64,000 nt of DNA from positions 1,364,001 through 1,428,000 of the forward strand of contig JAHDVF020000010.1 of assembly GCA_022606425.2 (NCBI GenBank). Direction: 5' to 3'. This stretch comes from Lepidostoma basale. Lineage: Eukaryota; Arthropoda; Insecta; Trichoptera; Lepidostomatidae. Shown one piece after another: positions 53,216 to 63,565 of the stretch (position 1 is the stretch's first letter; each line of letters begins with the position of its first letter). The position numbers and the translations under genes were made by a program. Below the pieces are notes generated by a model, which had not been told where the DNA came from, searched no databases, and worked only from the letters and a program-made list of their open reading frames with translations.

Positions 53216-53859
53216 AAACAACTGACATAAGACTAAATATATCAGAGAAATAAAGTAAGGAAATTATGGTCTCATCCACGTTGCTCCTATAATTTTTTTT
53301 TAATTTCGCTCGTTCAAATGGAAAACTTCAATGTCTCCAAAATGCCTATTGTAGTTGTCATATTAATTATGGAAAACGAAGTGTTTGGAGAAGAAAAAAT
53401 CTTGGCTGGGAAACCTAGAATGGTTCAGTTGCAGTACAAAATCCCGTGATAGTATAATGATACAATAACCGTAATGTTATCCAACTCCGATATGAGAGGA
53501 ACAATAAGAAGAAGAAATGAAGAAGCTTGAACAACGTTTATACACATATGTTAGCATTGTTCCAGGAAATTTCGAGTTAATCGAAGTACATTTAGCATAC
53601 GAAAATAACTTACAGACATATACCTATATGAATGTTAACCTTTAACGTACCGTGTTCAAAACAAAACGCTCGCTCCCATGTGGTCAATTCAGTTTACCGC
53701 TAACTTTATCTAAATATCAAGCATATGACTCGATGAATCAAAAATTAATTTATGTCATCTTGTAGGGAATTTCATTAGGAATAGATCGATATCTATAACA
53801 TACATGGATTAAATGAAAAACATATCATTATTAATTTTTTCTGGAACCATGCGATTTCT

Positions 53860-54210
53860 GATATGGAATGCGTCACAGCATATGAGCAACTGACACCAAG
53901 TATGAACTTGTCTCGCCCCGCCGCGCCGCGCCGCGGCCGTGGCGCTATAATTTTACGTATGATAAAGGCACCCAGGCAAAATGTATACTACGTTCAAGAT
54001 AACGAGTACGTATTAATATTTGTCCCTTTTGGTAAAGTGTTAATATTTTCACAGTTCTGATATTATTAAGTTGCGTGCTGCGTTTCCGTCCACAGTCGGT
54101 ATTATTACGTACCAATGAGAAAAGGCCAAACATATAATTTATAATACGTTCAAAACAGCGAGTAAGTATTTGTCACTTTGATAAAGTTGTAAATATTAGC
54201 AAAACAAATT
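53860..54210. other. Unique segment with GC hairpin and a weak duplication
   Basis: 53918-53942 is a GCC/GCG-rich hairpin-former. TACGTTCAAGATAACGAGTA (53989-54008) and ATACGTTCAAAACAGCGAGT (54147-54166) begin two similar ~75-bp blocks followed by TTTGTC(A/C)C and GTAAAG/TAAAGTTG. No gene seen. Confidence 0.35.
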
Positions 54211-54654
54211 CTACCTTAACACGAATGAAGGTGAGGGCAGTCTTAAAAAAATTTTTTTTTTGGGATGAAGGAAGCAATTTTTTGCTTTTTTTTTATTACG
54301 AAATATTGAGAACACTTCAATGGAGGATTACATTTTCTTTTTATAATATTAGGGTCCATAGGTTTTAAGAAAATCAACTTTAAATTGGCAGTGGAAACTC
54401 AATTGACCACATGGCAACGCGACGGTTAAGGAAGCGAGAAAAGTATGCCAGGAAAGAACAGCGTGGGAGTTATATATTTTTTAATAAAGGCGCAAGTACA
54501 AATTATTTCTTCATAGAATTAAATATCTGTTCTTGAATTTCAACAACAACTTGTTGGATCATCTAAAATGTTGTTTAATTTTCGTTGTATTTAAACTGTC
54601 GAGAGTTTTGAATTCAACATTAGGGTCAACGACCAAACGGCGACAGTGAAATAT

Positions 54655-54842
54655 GGTGTTTAAAATTATTTTTGTGGTGCATAGGGCCTTAATGAACCTT
54701 CTCCACCTCACTCTATCGCATGCCTGATGCCTAACATCATCCCAAGTGAGGCCTGCTGCGTTAACCTCGTCCTGCACGGCTCTTCTCCAGGTGGCTCTAG
54801 ATCTGCCTCGCTTCCTCTTTCCCCCCACAGAGGTATTTAAAA
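54655..54842 (-). mobile_element. L6 LINE C-terminus
   Basis: Minus: GGKRKRGRSRATWRRAVQDE, VNAAGLTWDDVRHQACDRVR and WRRFIKALCTTKI, stop. A canonical LINE C-terminal end. 3' UTR degenerate. Confidence 0.85.
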
Positions 54843-54844
54843 TA

Positions 54845-55560
54845 GATTAAATTAATTGATTTCAACCAAATATAATTATTATCTGTATATTATCTGTACG
54901 TAAATTTAATATTTGGATAGAGTTGAACAACACGTTTTACTTTGTGAGACCACACTTTATTTAAAATAGAAATAAAATTAAAAATTAAACATGCAAACAA
55001 ACTGTTTCAGGACACAGAAGCCCCACATCAGTGTAGTTAAATATTACATATACAAAATAAATATTTAAACAAAATTTTCATGAATTTGGTCAGTTTTGAT
55101 TTCAAAATTTCTATAATTTCAAGATTATTCAAAGTTATATTTATATTATTAACATTCAAAATTTAACGGCATTATCTTTATATACCTGTATGATAGATGC
55201 AAAGGAAAAAAATATTGTTCAATTATGAATCCGCAACACGAAGTAATTAAGTGAATATTGTGAAATTCATCTTCTTATATGCTTAAGCTGCATTAAATGT
55301 ATACAATTGTTACTTTATAATAAAGATCTTTATAACTTTTTACATTCCCCATAGATATACCCTATATGTTCCGGTTGAGGTTTTCCTTGGTTTCCTTAGT
55401 TGTAAGGCGAATGTCGGAATATATAGAGATAGCTCATGGACCCCAGAGTTTGACTGAATCAGCTTTTTGGTTGAAGGACACAAAAATATAGAGGTTAAAT
55501 TTTAAAACAACTAGAAATATCCTTGATATAATCAACAGCAAGGGTCGTAATAATGTATTT
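54845..55560. other. AT-rich stretch, little recognised
   Basis: Only a short match to the Fold-D flank is seen (near 55215-55250, AATTATGAATCCGCAACAC). No ORF or array. Confidence 0.35.
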
Positions 55561-55571
55561 TGAAAACAATA

Positions 55572-55739
55572 GATAGCGCGGGAGATGCCTCTTTTGGTGG
55601 CGATGAGGTTCGCAACCCATCACACCGCGTCTCTCGCGATGGCGAAAAGAGAAGGATGGAGTGCCGCATCGATTAAAGTGTGGCAGTCCATTCTTTCTGC
55701 CTACCCTTTCGGGGAGACGGCGTGATGGTTAGTTAGTTA
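55572..55739 (+). mobile_element. SINE-R, 5'-truncated, with 10-bp duplication
   Basis: GCGCGGGAGATGCCTCTTTT, GGTGGCGATGAGGTTCGC, GAAGGATGGAGTGCCGCATC, CTACCCTTTCGGGGAGACGG and TTAGTTAGTTA. GAAAACAATA flanks it (55562-55571, 55740-55749). Confidence 0.85.
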
Positions 55740-56155
55740 GAAAACAATAAAGAAAAAACACAAAGTGAATGGTAAATATGGAAAAATACATAAACCATCA
55801 CGCCGTTTCTCCGCAGGGGCAGGCAGAGAGAATGTACCGCCACACTACTCTATCCTGACACAACTCTCTAGCTTCCTCCACATTCATACAGCGATTCATA
55901 CACGCACGTTGATTCTACCGGCTTCTATTATAACATGAGCAACCTTTAAAATTTGATTAATTTGGTCATGCCATATTTTCCTCGTATACGTTAACGTATA
56001 CTTTTTTAACCATTCTTTCTTCACCCATGCACTCCATATGTCCGAACCCACGCAGCGATCCTTTCATAATTTTGTTCATAATACCTTCTTTTGCTATACA
56101 TTCGTTTCTAATATTAGCATTTGAGATTCTGTCGTACACCGTTCTACCACATATA

Positions 56156-57884
56156 GGGGAGCACGGGTAGAAGTGAGCCACGGGGAGGAGTGAACCATTT
56201 ACCATATTACTGTGAAACACGATTCGAAACATGTTCAAACTTGACCAACGTGTCGCATACTCGTGCTCGTCCAGCACATCCACTTGCCGCCTGAATCTCG
56301 TCACGGGTTCACGTGCTGACAGTATCACTCGCGCTTTTCGACGCTAAAGTAAAATTTACGAACTTTTTATGAAGGGTTTGACACCTTGCTGTTTAGTTCT
56401 AAACAACGGAAAGTGACTCAAAAGTAAGTACTGAATTATATAGTACCTAGAACTATGTGTTTGTGGTGCATATTACACATATATATTTTTTTGGAAATTA
56501 TTTAACTGATTTGGGTGCTTGGGGAGGACTGAACCAACTTCGATTGGGGAGGATTGAACCATGGTTCATTCCTACCCCGCAGTCACTTTAATCTAAAATA
56601 TTTATTATATTATTTCTCCTTTGTGTGCAGGTAACAACAATGCCCCGAATACATAAAAGAAAAACAGAAAATGCAAGGACTACCGAAACTGAAATGAAAA
56701 AGGCACTGAATTTAATAAAGGCAGGAAAGAGTTTACAGAAGTAGATTTCTTGTGCACTGTTACAGACAGAGCTATGCATATAGAAGAGTCGAACTCTTCC
56801 GCAACTCATCACATCATTTCGTCTTCTCAAGCTGTCGGACAAAACGACATTGTTATCATAGCTGATCAGCCGTCATCATCTGGTATATTTGTTAGCCCTC
56901 AGAATTTCAAAGGTAAGAAAAAGGAGTAACATAAGAAAGGGAAGGAAAAAAGGTCGATCAATGATTGCTACGGATACTCCTGAAAAGGAGGAAATTATGA
57001 TTAGGTCATGTAATGAAAAGCTGGCTAAAAAACCTAGAAATATTCATCAAGACTTGATGATCAGCGAAGATAAATCAGAAGAAGAACCAGTATTACAGGA
57101 TTCATCAGATTCAGATTGTGAATTTGAAGACTTAATTATTCAAGAGGACGATTTACATAATGATTTCAATGGAGATCCTGGTGAAGGGAGTTTTGTCTTA
57201 GTTAAACTTACTATTGCCAAAAAGTCTGATATATACTATGTTGGGAAGGTATTAAGTTTTGATAATGTAAGAGAAGAGATTACCATTAATTTTCTGCGTA
57301 AAAAGGGTATTTTTTATGATGCCAGACATTCCTGATATTTCTACGGTAACTCTAAATGATGTTAGATTGACACTTCCCCAGCCAAGGTATTCAGGCACAA
57401 CAAAAAGACAACACTGCCATTACAAATTTCCGATTCAATTTGATTGTATTTACGTTCGTTGATTTTTTGTCTTTTTTTATTACCTTGATTAATTTGTTAT
57501 AATATTTTAATACTTATTTCTCTTCATTTTTACTTTGATTACATTATTTTTATATTACCTTGAGTGAAATAAATATTTAGGCTTAATATTGTTATACTTT
57601 TAGCTGGTTTTGTTTTAATAATACCACCATCATGTAAATGGTTAAACTCAAGCCACTAGTTGGTTCAATCCTCCCCGTACACGGGTAGGAGTGAGCCAGT
57701 AGGTGTCTTGCTGTATTTACTCAAATAATAAAGAACTTAAACATATTATCGAATTTGTTTTATTACCATCACATAAACAATAAACGTAGCTAAGATAGGG
57801 AGCTTACTCTGCTGGTTTATCTCGTTTCCTTTCCCCAGAACAACGGCTTTAAAAAAAAGTGGTTCACTCCTACCCGTCCTCCCC
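56156..57884 (+). mobile_element. pogo/Tigger-like DNA transposon, internally deleted (1.73 kb)
   Basis: Left end GGGGAGCACGGGTAGAAG; right end inverted GGGGAGGACGGGTAGGAG; the repeats match for ~26 bp with 3 mismatches. TA flanks both sides (56154-56155, 57885-57886), the target duplication of Tc1/mariner/pogo elements. The motif GGGGAGGA(G/C/T)TGAACCA recurs near both ends and at 56518-56577 and 57657-57700, possible transposase-binding sites. Carries transposase remnants at both termini of the gene but lacks the middle. Confidence 0.88.
56640..57440 (+). pseudogene. pogo/Tigger-like transposase remnant
   Basis: ATG at 56640 starts MPRIHKRKTENARTTETEMK, KALNLIKAGKSLQK, stop: the opening of a psq/CENP-B-type DNA-binding domain. 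It is preceded by a good splice acceptor (TTTGTGTGCAG). After a gap, FVSPQNFKG and, in another frame, GRKKGRSMIATDTPEKEE, then an acidic stretch, FVLVKLTIAKKSDIYYVGKV and, in a third frame, DVRLTLPQPRYSGTTKRQ: the typical C-terminal tail. The DDE catalytic domain is missing, so it is dead. Confidence 0.8.
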
Positions 57885-58059
57885 TACGTCTTAGGGACCT
57901 CATTTCTTCCGCATTTTTTCTGCTCTCATCCTTCTTCTGCCAATTCCATGCTTCGCTTTCATACATAAGGGTTGGGACCAGAATTCCATTGTGAAGGGCT
58001 ATTTAGTGAATATAAGAGTAATTTTGTATAGAGTGTTTACTACGGAACTACCAGGGGCC

Positions 58060-58450
58060 GACGCGGAAAAAGAGTAAATTAGGCGTATAATGAAATGTTT
58101 CATCGGTCGCCGGTCTGGCTGAGGTTATAATGTTGCGTAAGTACTCGTACATTCATCCGCGTCTTCGGATTGTAAACAAAAGCGACGCAGAATGCAGCAT
58201 TTGGTAAGCGAATTCTACAACGGCTTCGTTCTTTTGTTCGCGTGATTACTCACAGCACCATTTTGGTAATAATGAACTTTTCTTTGTGACACTCTTTAGA
58301 GACCTCGCCGGAAATGCTTTCATATTGCTTGAATTAAAACTCCAGCGGGATCTTTGTTGATCGCAATCGCTGGAGATTGGACATACCGAAATACACTCAC
58401 CATTCGTTTAACGGTGCCATTAATGTCCATGAAAACAATTATGACTCAAA
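58060..58450. other. Unique moderate-GC segment
   Basis: Non-repetitive apart from TACTCGTA at 58142-58149. Inverted pair CTCCAGCGGGATC / GCAATCGCTGGAG near 58340-58376. Possible conserved non-coding DNA. Confidence 0.3.
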
Positions 58451-58569
58451 TCAAATTCTTGACACATGATACATACAAAAAAAATTAAAACAAAGTGTCT
58501 TATAATGGAATACAGTTTACGTAGTAAGTTCTAAAAGACCCTAAACGACTGTGCACACGCGTTGGGAGA

Positions 58570-59250
58570 TCATTCTTCAACTAACTACCTAACCATCACG
58601 CCGTCTCAGAAAGTGCATGCAGAAAGAATAGACTACCACACTTTTCTTTCCTGACATATTTCTCTCGCTTCCTCAACATTCATACATCGTGTCATGGCGT
58701 GGCCGTCATTCAACTAACTAACTAACTAATCATCACGCCGTCTCCCCGAAAGGGTAGGCAGAAATAATGGACTGTCACACTTTTACTGATGCGGCACTCC
58801 ATCCTTCTCTTTTCGCTCCGCGGGAGACGCGGTGTGATGGGTTGCGAACCTCATCGCCACCAATAGGCATCTCCCGCGCACACTTCGATCGTCCAATACC
58901 CACAAAATAAATCTAAAACAAATAATATAAAATACAATGATATAAATAAAATAACAAAATAAAAATAATGTCATTCAATATTTGATTTATTTTATCGTGC
59001 CACGTTTTCCTCGGTCTTCCTTTATTTCTAGTTCCATTTACATCGTTAACATATACCTTTTTAACCAATATTTCTTCATTCATTCTTTCCATGTGCCCAA
59101 ACAATCTTAATGATCCTTTCATTATTTTGTCCATAACACCATCATTCGCACCGCATTCACTTCTTATATTTTCATTCGACACTCTATCATACACAGAGTA
59201 TCACATATTCGTCTAAGAGATCTCATTTTTACTGCATTTGTTATTATGTT
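58570..59250 (-). mobile_element. L1 copy split by SINE-R
   Basis: 58570-58713 is the 3' end. 58979-59250 encodes MYDRVSNENIRSECGANDGV, MKGSLRLFGHMERMNEE, VYVNDVNGTRNKGRPRKTWH and DKINQIL. The frame runs into SINE-R at the GTCATTCAA join. Confidence 0.9.
58714..58969 (-). mobile_element. SINE-R, full length (256 bp), with 9-bp duplication
   Basis: Same body as 8369-8611: AT-rich head, GCGGGAGATGCCTATTGG, GGTGGCGATGAGGTTCGC, then the L1-like end and TTAGTTAGTTAGTTAG. GTCATTCAA lies on both sides (58705-58713, 58970-58978); other L1 copies have a single ACATTCAA there. Confidence 0.95.
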
Positions 59251-59254
59251 ATTA

Positions 59255-59660
59255 TATAACTTTGTATTTTCACAACACATTTTTGTTCCTTTCACAAACA
59301 CGTTTCAAGAAGACCTTCATTGTCCTGAAACATGTTAAATAATGAAAACAAAAAAAAAATTATACAAAATTTCTTATTTTTGTATCAAAAAAACGAAATT
59401 TTGAAAAAAAATGTTTTTTTTCATTATTTAAAATGAACTTCTACCAAGAAATTTAAATTAAAAATATTAATTATCTGAAACATGTTTCATGAAACAGACG
59501 TGTCGGTATCGGCTGATAACGGTCCAGTGTAAATGGACCTTTAAGTTATTAAGTTTCCCGCGCATAAAGTGTTAAAACAATTTTTAGATAAATGGATAAA
59601 TAAATCGCAAACCAAACCAAAGTAACCGTAAAACTATACACGTGGGTAACATATTCAACT
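59255..59660. repeat. AT-rich stretch with degenerate hairpin repeat
   Basis: 59295-59345 holds CACGTTTCAAGAAGACC and GTCCTGAAACATGTT, a Fold-type pair of inverted GAAAC(A/G)(T/C)GT motifs. The rest is AT-rich with poly-A/T runs. Confidence 0.35.
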
Positions 59661-59689
59661 AAAGCAACGAAGATTAGCCTCAGTGCGCT

Positions 59690-59890
59690 ACCAGTCAATC
59701 TCGGTATAGAATCCGACGACTTCCGAAGCCGCAGCGGCGGTTAGGCTCACCACCTCAGGGCTGCCTGCTCCTTCGCCGCCCGTCCCGCCCGCCCTAGCCC
59801 GCCACGTTACAGGAGCCGTTTTCGGTTGGAGCGCTTTTGCCATCGCGCCCAGCGAGCGAGAATAATGATACAAACCACACGAATTTATAA
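59690..59890. other. GC-rich island
   Basis: The GC-richest 150 bp of the right half, with CCGCCCGTCCCGCCCGCCC. Could be a promoter/CpG island or old exon; no domain in overlapping frames. Confidence 0.3.
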
Positions 59891-60029
59891 ATGGCGGTGA
59901 CGGAAGCTAATCGCGGTACTGCACTGGCGTGGTCAGCGAGAATACGAAACCGCTAACCAGAATAACAAGAAATTGTATAAAAAAATTAACCAATAATAAA
60001 AATATTTATGTTCTTCTAAATTTTCCTTC

Positions 60030-60125
60030 ACTATGTGTTGTGGAATCACATTTGAATAAATAGAAAAGCACTTTGTTTTATCACAAAACTTTATTATTTT
60101 TTTAATTGCACACATGTTTCGGTCA
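60030..60125 (-). repeat. Fold-D fragment
   Basis: Minus: GTGACCGAAACATGTGTGC and CAAATGTGATTCCACAACAC, as at 9425-9520. Cut by the L3 start at about 60126. Confidence 0.5.
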
Positions 60126-60760
60126 CAAATTTATACTTTTACGAAAGAAATTGAGAATGTCCAAGAATATATATACCTGGGACACAATATTCGATTGGGC
60201 CGAGATAACCAGGCCGCAGAGCTAAAAAGAAGAATTGGACTAAGCTGGGCAGCTTTCGGAAACCTGAGCTACATCCTTAAAAACCGGAAAATACCGATCA
60301 ACCTGAAACGAAAATTCTATGAAGCCTGCGTTCTGCCAGTTGGTACTTATGGTATTGAAACTGTTACATTGTCCAAAAAAGTGCCGAGAAACTGCGAGTG
60401 ACCCAAAGAGCCATGGAAAGAGCCATGTTAGGAATAAGCCTAAGAGACAGAGTCAGAAACGATACGGTGAGAGAAAAAACAACTGACATAATCCACCGGG
60501 TGGCGACTCTAAAATGGCAATGGTCACGTAGCCGGAAGCTCAGATGAAAAACGGATAACGGATAAGAAGACTGCTGACTTGAATACCGTGGACGGCGAAG
60601 AGAAGTGCAGGGCGACCGCAACTACGGTGGAAGGATGATCTAAACAGACACGTCGGAATAACCTGGATGCAGTCTGCACAGGACAGAATGACATGGAAGC
60701 AAATGGAGGAGGCCTTTGTCCAGGAGTGGACGGGAATAGGCTGACGAAGAAGAAGAAGCA
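60115..60760 (+). mobile_element. L3 LINE C-terminal half
   Basis: FTKEIENVQEYIYLGHNIRL, GRDNQAAELKRRIGLSWAAF, YEACVLPVGTYGIETVTLS, then after a frameshift RAMLGISLRDRVRNDTV, TDIIHRVAT, RSAGRPQLRWKDDLNRHVGI, MQSAQDRMTWKQMEEAFVQE, WTGIG and AAGAAGAAGAAG. Intact order from YLG to the 3' tail. Confidence 0.88.
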
Positions 60761-60839
60761 GAAATAAGAATCCAAACATGTCTGCAATTGAAAAAAATAA
60801 TAAAGTGTTGTGATAATACATGCAAAGTGCGTTTCTAAC

Positions 60840-61115
60840 TAACTAGCTAACTAACCATAACGTCGTTTCCCCGAAAGGGTAGGCAGAGAGAATGGACCAC
60901 CACACTGTTCTATCCTGACACAATTCTCGCGCTTCTCCTACATTCACGTGACATGCGCGCTCGTCGATTGTTCATAATTCGATCATGGCCGCCTTTCAGT
61001 AAATGATTAATTCGGTTATTCCATGTCTTCCTTGGCCTTCCTTGACTTCTTTTTCATTCACAGTACTTGTATATATCTTTTTGACCATTATCCATTTGTT
61101 CCATATATTCGTTTC
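60840..61115 (-). mobile_element. L1 3' end
   Basis: Tail TTAGTTAGCTAGTTAGTTAG, CCTACCCTTTCGGGGAAACG, GTGTCAGGATAGAACAGTG and a KEVKEGQGRHG-type basic block. Confidence 0.85.
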
Positions 61116-61119
61116 TATT

Positions 61120-61400
61120 TATTGAAAATATTTGTTGTTTCTTGAACAAAGATTTAAAACTCTATATTAAATTATTAATTCGAATGAAAACGTCTGTTTT
61201 CTAAAAGTTTTATTATAATTTATAGGATTTACATGTTTCGCCTTTCTAAGGCATTATCTCATGTCTATTCTATGATGAATCCTTAGAAAGGCGAAACATT
61301 CTCATAAATTATAATAAAACGTCTGTTTTAAAATGCAATTTTATTATATTTTGTGGGAATGACGTGTTTCGGCTTTCGAAGGCGTAAGCAAACATAGCTA
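61120..61400. mobile_element. Fold-B element, best copy
   Basis: TTGTTTCTTGAACAAAGATT, GAAAACGTCTGTTTTCTAAA and ACATGTTTCGCCTTTCTAAG, centre ATCTCATGTCTATTCTATGATGA, then CTTAGAAAGGCGAAACATTC and AATTATAATAAAACGTCTG. A third arm piece (TTTTGTGGGAATGACGTGTT) follows. Confidence 0.8.
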
Positions 61401-61659
61401 GTTTATATACACCAGTTAAAGGAGCAGATTACAGTAATCAGGGTAATCGATGTGGCTCAATACATTGTTATCAATAATTAAGAAACAATAAAAATAATAA
61501 AGAAAGCAGTGGATCAGAAAGCTGCTAGATAAAGGGTAAAAGTTTGAAAAAGTCGTAGAAATGAAATCACAAAAAATATGTGTAACAAAAAATATCGAAA
61601 GGATATGTTAGAAAGAATTTATTTTAAAACACTGTTCTACGCATCATAACTTATTTATG

Positions 61660-61890
61660 TGATATTCTCGCAACAGCTGTTTCACTTATCTATGCTGGCA
61701 TCATGGTGTTACAATCAAATCAGTTGTCAGTTAGCTAACAATATGATTTTGCCAAACAGCTAATATCGCGACAAGCTCATAAAAATAATTTTTGATAAGT
61801 ATAATAACAGTGTTTTAAGATTAAAACATTTAATAATGTTGATCTATTGTATCATAGTGATTCGGGAAATAACAATAGATTTTCTAAATA
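61660..61890. mobile_element. Fold-A element, degenerate
   Basis: Minus core: ACACCATGATGCCAGCATAG, GTGAAACAGCTGTTGCGAG. Right flank ATTGTATCATAGTGATTCGG corresponds to the family block TATCATAGTGTTTCGG. Confidence 0.6.
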
Positions 61891-61984
61891 TAAATTCTAC
61901 GAGCACGTAAAAAGGGCCACTGTTGTAATTTTTAAACATGAATAAAAATATTTTCCATTATGTTGCATAATGATTGTGTTGTAA

Positions 61985-62125
61985 AACTTATATATAAAGT
62001 TCCCACCACCACCCGAGACTGTTATAGGACGCAGCGACGCCCTTTCGTCAGTCTCACTGCACTATCTAGGCCTGTTCCTTGTCCATCCGGGACTTACGTT
62101 AATTTAATTTAGCATTTTCTTGTCA
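61985..62125. other. Unique moderate-GC segment
   Basis: CACCACCACCCGAGACTG to CCATCCGGGACTTACG; non-repetitive, no ORF. Confidence 0.25.
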
Positions 62126-62470
62126 TCAATCAAAAGGATGACAGACCACATTTAATCTATTCTTTTAACCTTATATATCTCCAGCGCGGCCTCACATCTC
62201 TTTATTATTAAATAAAATCAGAAGTAAATATTATATAAAACACACCTTAAATTAGTAAAAAAAACACAATAAATTATATAAAACACACATTAATACACAA
62301 TACACAATAGAACAAATATATAACAAACTAAATTTTAAAACAGGTAGAAGATGGTGAATGAGGGAGGCGGGAAAATGTTAAGTAAGAATGAATAAATTGG
62401 GATGGTTGTAAAACTTATGTAAACAAGCAAAAAAAATGGATATATTTCAATCATAATCGATTACTATTAA

Positions 62471-62581
62471 AGGAGTCTCAAAAGGGACTGAATCCCATTG
62501 GACGCCATCCAGGACAGTCCTGGAGACGCTATACAAGAAGAGTAGACACCAAATAAATGGGAAAAGTCTAGGAAGACTTAG
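62471..62581 (+). mobile_element. 111-bp insertion with 18-bp target duplication
   Basis: ATAATCGATTACTATTAA (62453-62470) recurs as ATAATCGATTGCTATTAA (62582-62599), one mismatch. The insert has PGQSWRRYTRRVDTK-type basic coding and GGGAAAAGTCTAGGAAGAC, suggesting a LINE C-terminal/3' fragment of unknown family. Confidence 0.6.
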
Positions 62582-62629
62582 ATAATCGATTGCTATTAAG
62601 ATTGAATTTTTACATACCACTTCGTAAAA

Positions 62630-62900
62630 AAACATCGAGCAGTTCTTGATTTCTCCGCGATCTGGCATAACCACAAAGCCAACGGCCTGTCGTTGATATT
62701 TCCCTTCAGCGAAGTGCCTCTCACCGCAGCTGTGAAAAATGCCACAAAATAAACATTGATATTCTTTTCACTCACCCAATCCATTCATTAAATATTGTGG
62801 TCGCTAATTAACGAGAGTGGTTCGGTCGACACTTCCCGGGCCGCAGCCGGCATGGAGCCGGCCCTGGCGATCAGTTTAAATTTTTATTCCAATATTATGT
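62630..62900. other. Unique GC-richer segment
   Basis: Ends with CCGGGCCGCAGCCGGCATGG. Non-repetitive. Frames of 62-75 codons show no domain. Confidence 0.3.
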
Positions 62901-63038
62901 AATGCGGTTACTGGCTGTTAATTAATTCAAATTGACACGTGGTTTTGTTTTTTTCGTTCCGCTTTTAAATTAATGAGAAAACATTCGAATGATTGTGGTG
63001 TAGTTAATTACACATGAAACTGTCTGAGGTGAATTGTA

Positions 63039-63565
63039 AATGATTTAATTAATACATAATTCTTACTTACTCGAATAACATAAACGATCTGCTTATATTC
63101 TTCTAATAAGTCTAATGTTTTTACTGTGGCGAACGTCCAACGTGAATAGAGTTTGAAGTTTAATTTTTTTATTTCACTAGTTACTTAATTATTGTGACAT
63201 ACAACATACAAAACAATTTATTTATTTAAACATCAAATGGAACTGCCAATCAGAATAAACACAAATTATAAAAGAAAACACAATTGGACTCACATGAAAA
63301 ATGATTTAATACATAATTCTTACTTACTCGAATAACATAAACGATCTGCTTATATTCTTCTAATAAGTCTAATGTTTTTACTGTAATCTCGTGGCGAACA
63401 TCCAACATGTTTGTTTGAAGTTTGATTATTTTATTTCACAAGTTGCTTAATTATTGTGACATACAACATACAAAACAATTTAACTTCTGTAAAAATCAAA
63501 TTGAACTGCCAATCAGAATAAACACAAGTTATATAAGAAAACACAATTTTACTCACATGAAAAAT
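63039..63565. repeat. Tandem duplication, two ~260-bp copies
   Basis: 63039-63300 and 63300-63565 share long blocks: ACATAATTCTTACTTACTCG, AACGATCTGCTTATATTCTT, GTGACATACAACATACAAAA and AACTGCCAATCAGAATAAAC. Offset drifts from 257 to 263 bp because of small indels. Around 90% identical by eye. Confidence 0.9.

Larger units (their letters stand above)
55793..58005 (-). mobile_element. L1 copy split by the pogo-like element
   Basis: 55793-56155 is the 3' part in minus orientation (CGGAGAAACGGCGTGATGG, KGSLRGFGHMECMGEERMVK). 57887-58005 continues upstream (MRSL, RRKDESRKNAEEM, YESEAWNW). Removing 56156-57886 joins GTGG-TAGAACGG with AAGACGTA in the order of other L1 copies. Confidence 0.9.

Noticed and set aside
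59688..59873. Minus-strand ORF over the GC-rich island
   Set aside because: 61 codons of low complexity Ala/Gly, explained by GC content alone.
4262..61400. Hammerhead core in Fold-B
   Set aside because: Its GCCTT-AGC-AAGGC stem and GAAACATGTC fit, but the CUGANGA equivalent reads TTGATAA, which would lack essential core bases; kept out of the main claim.
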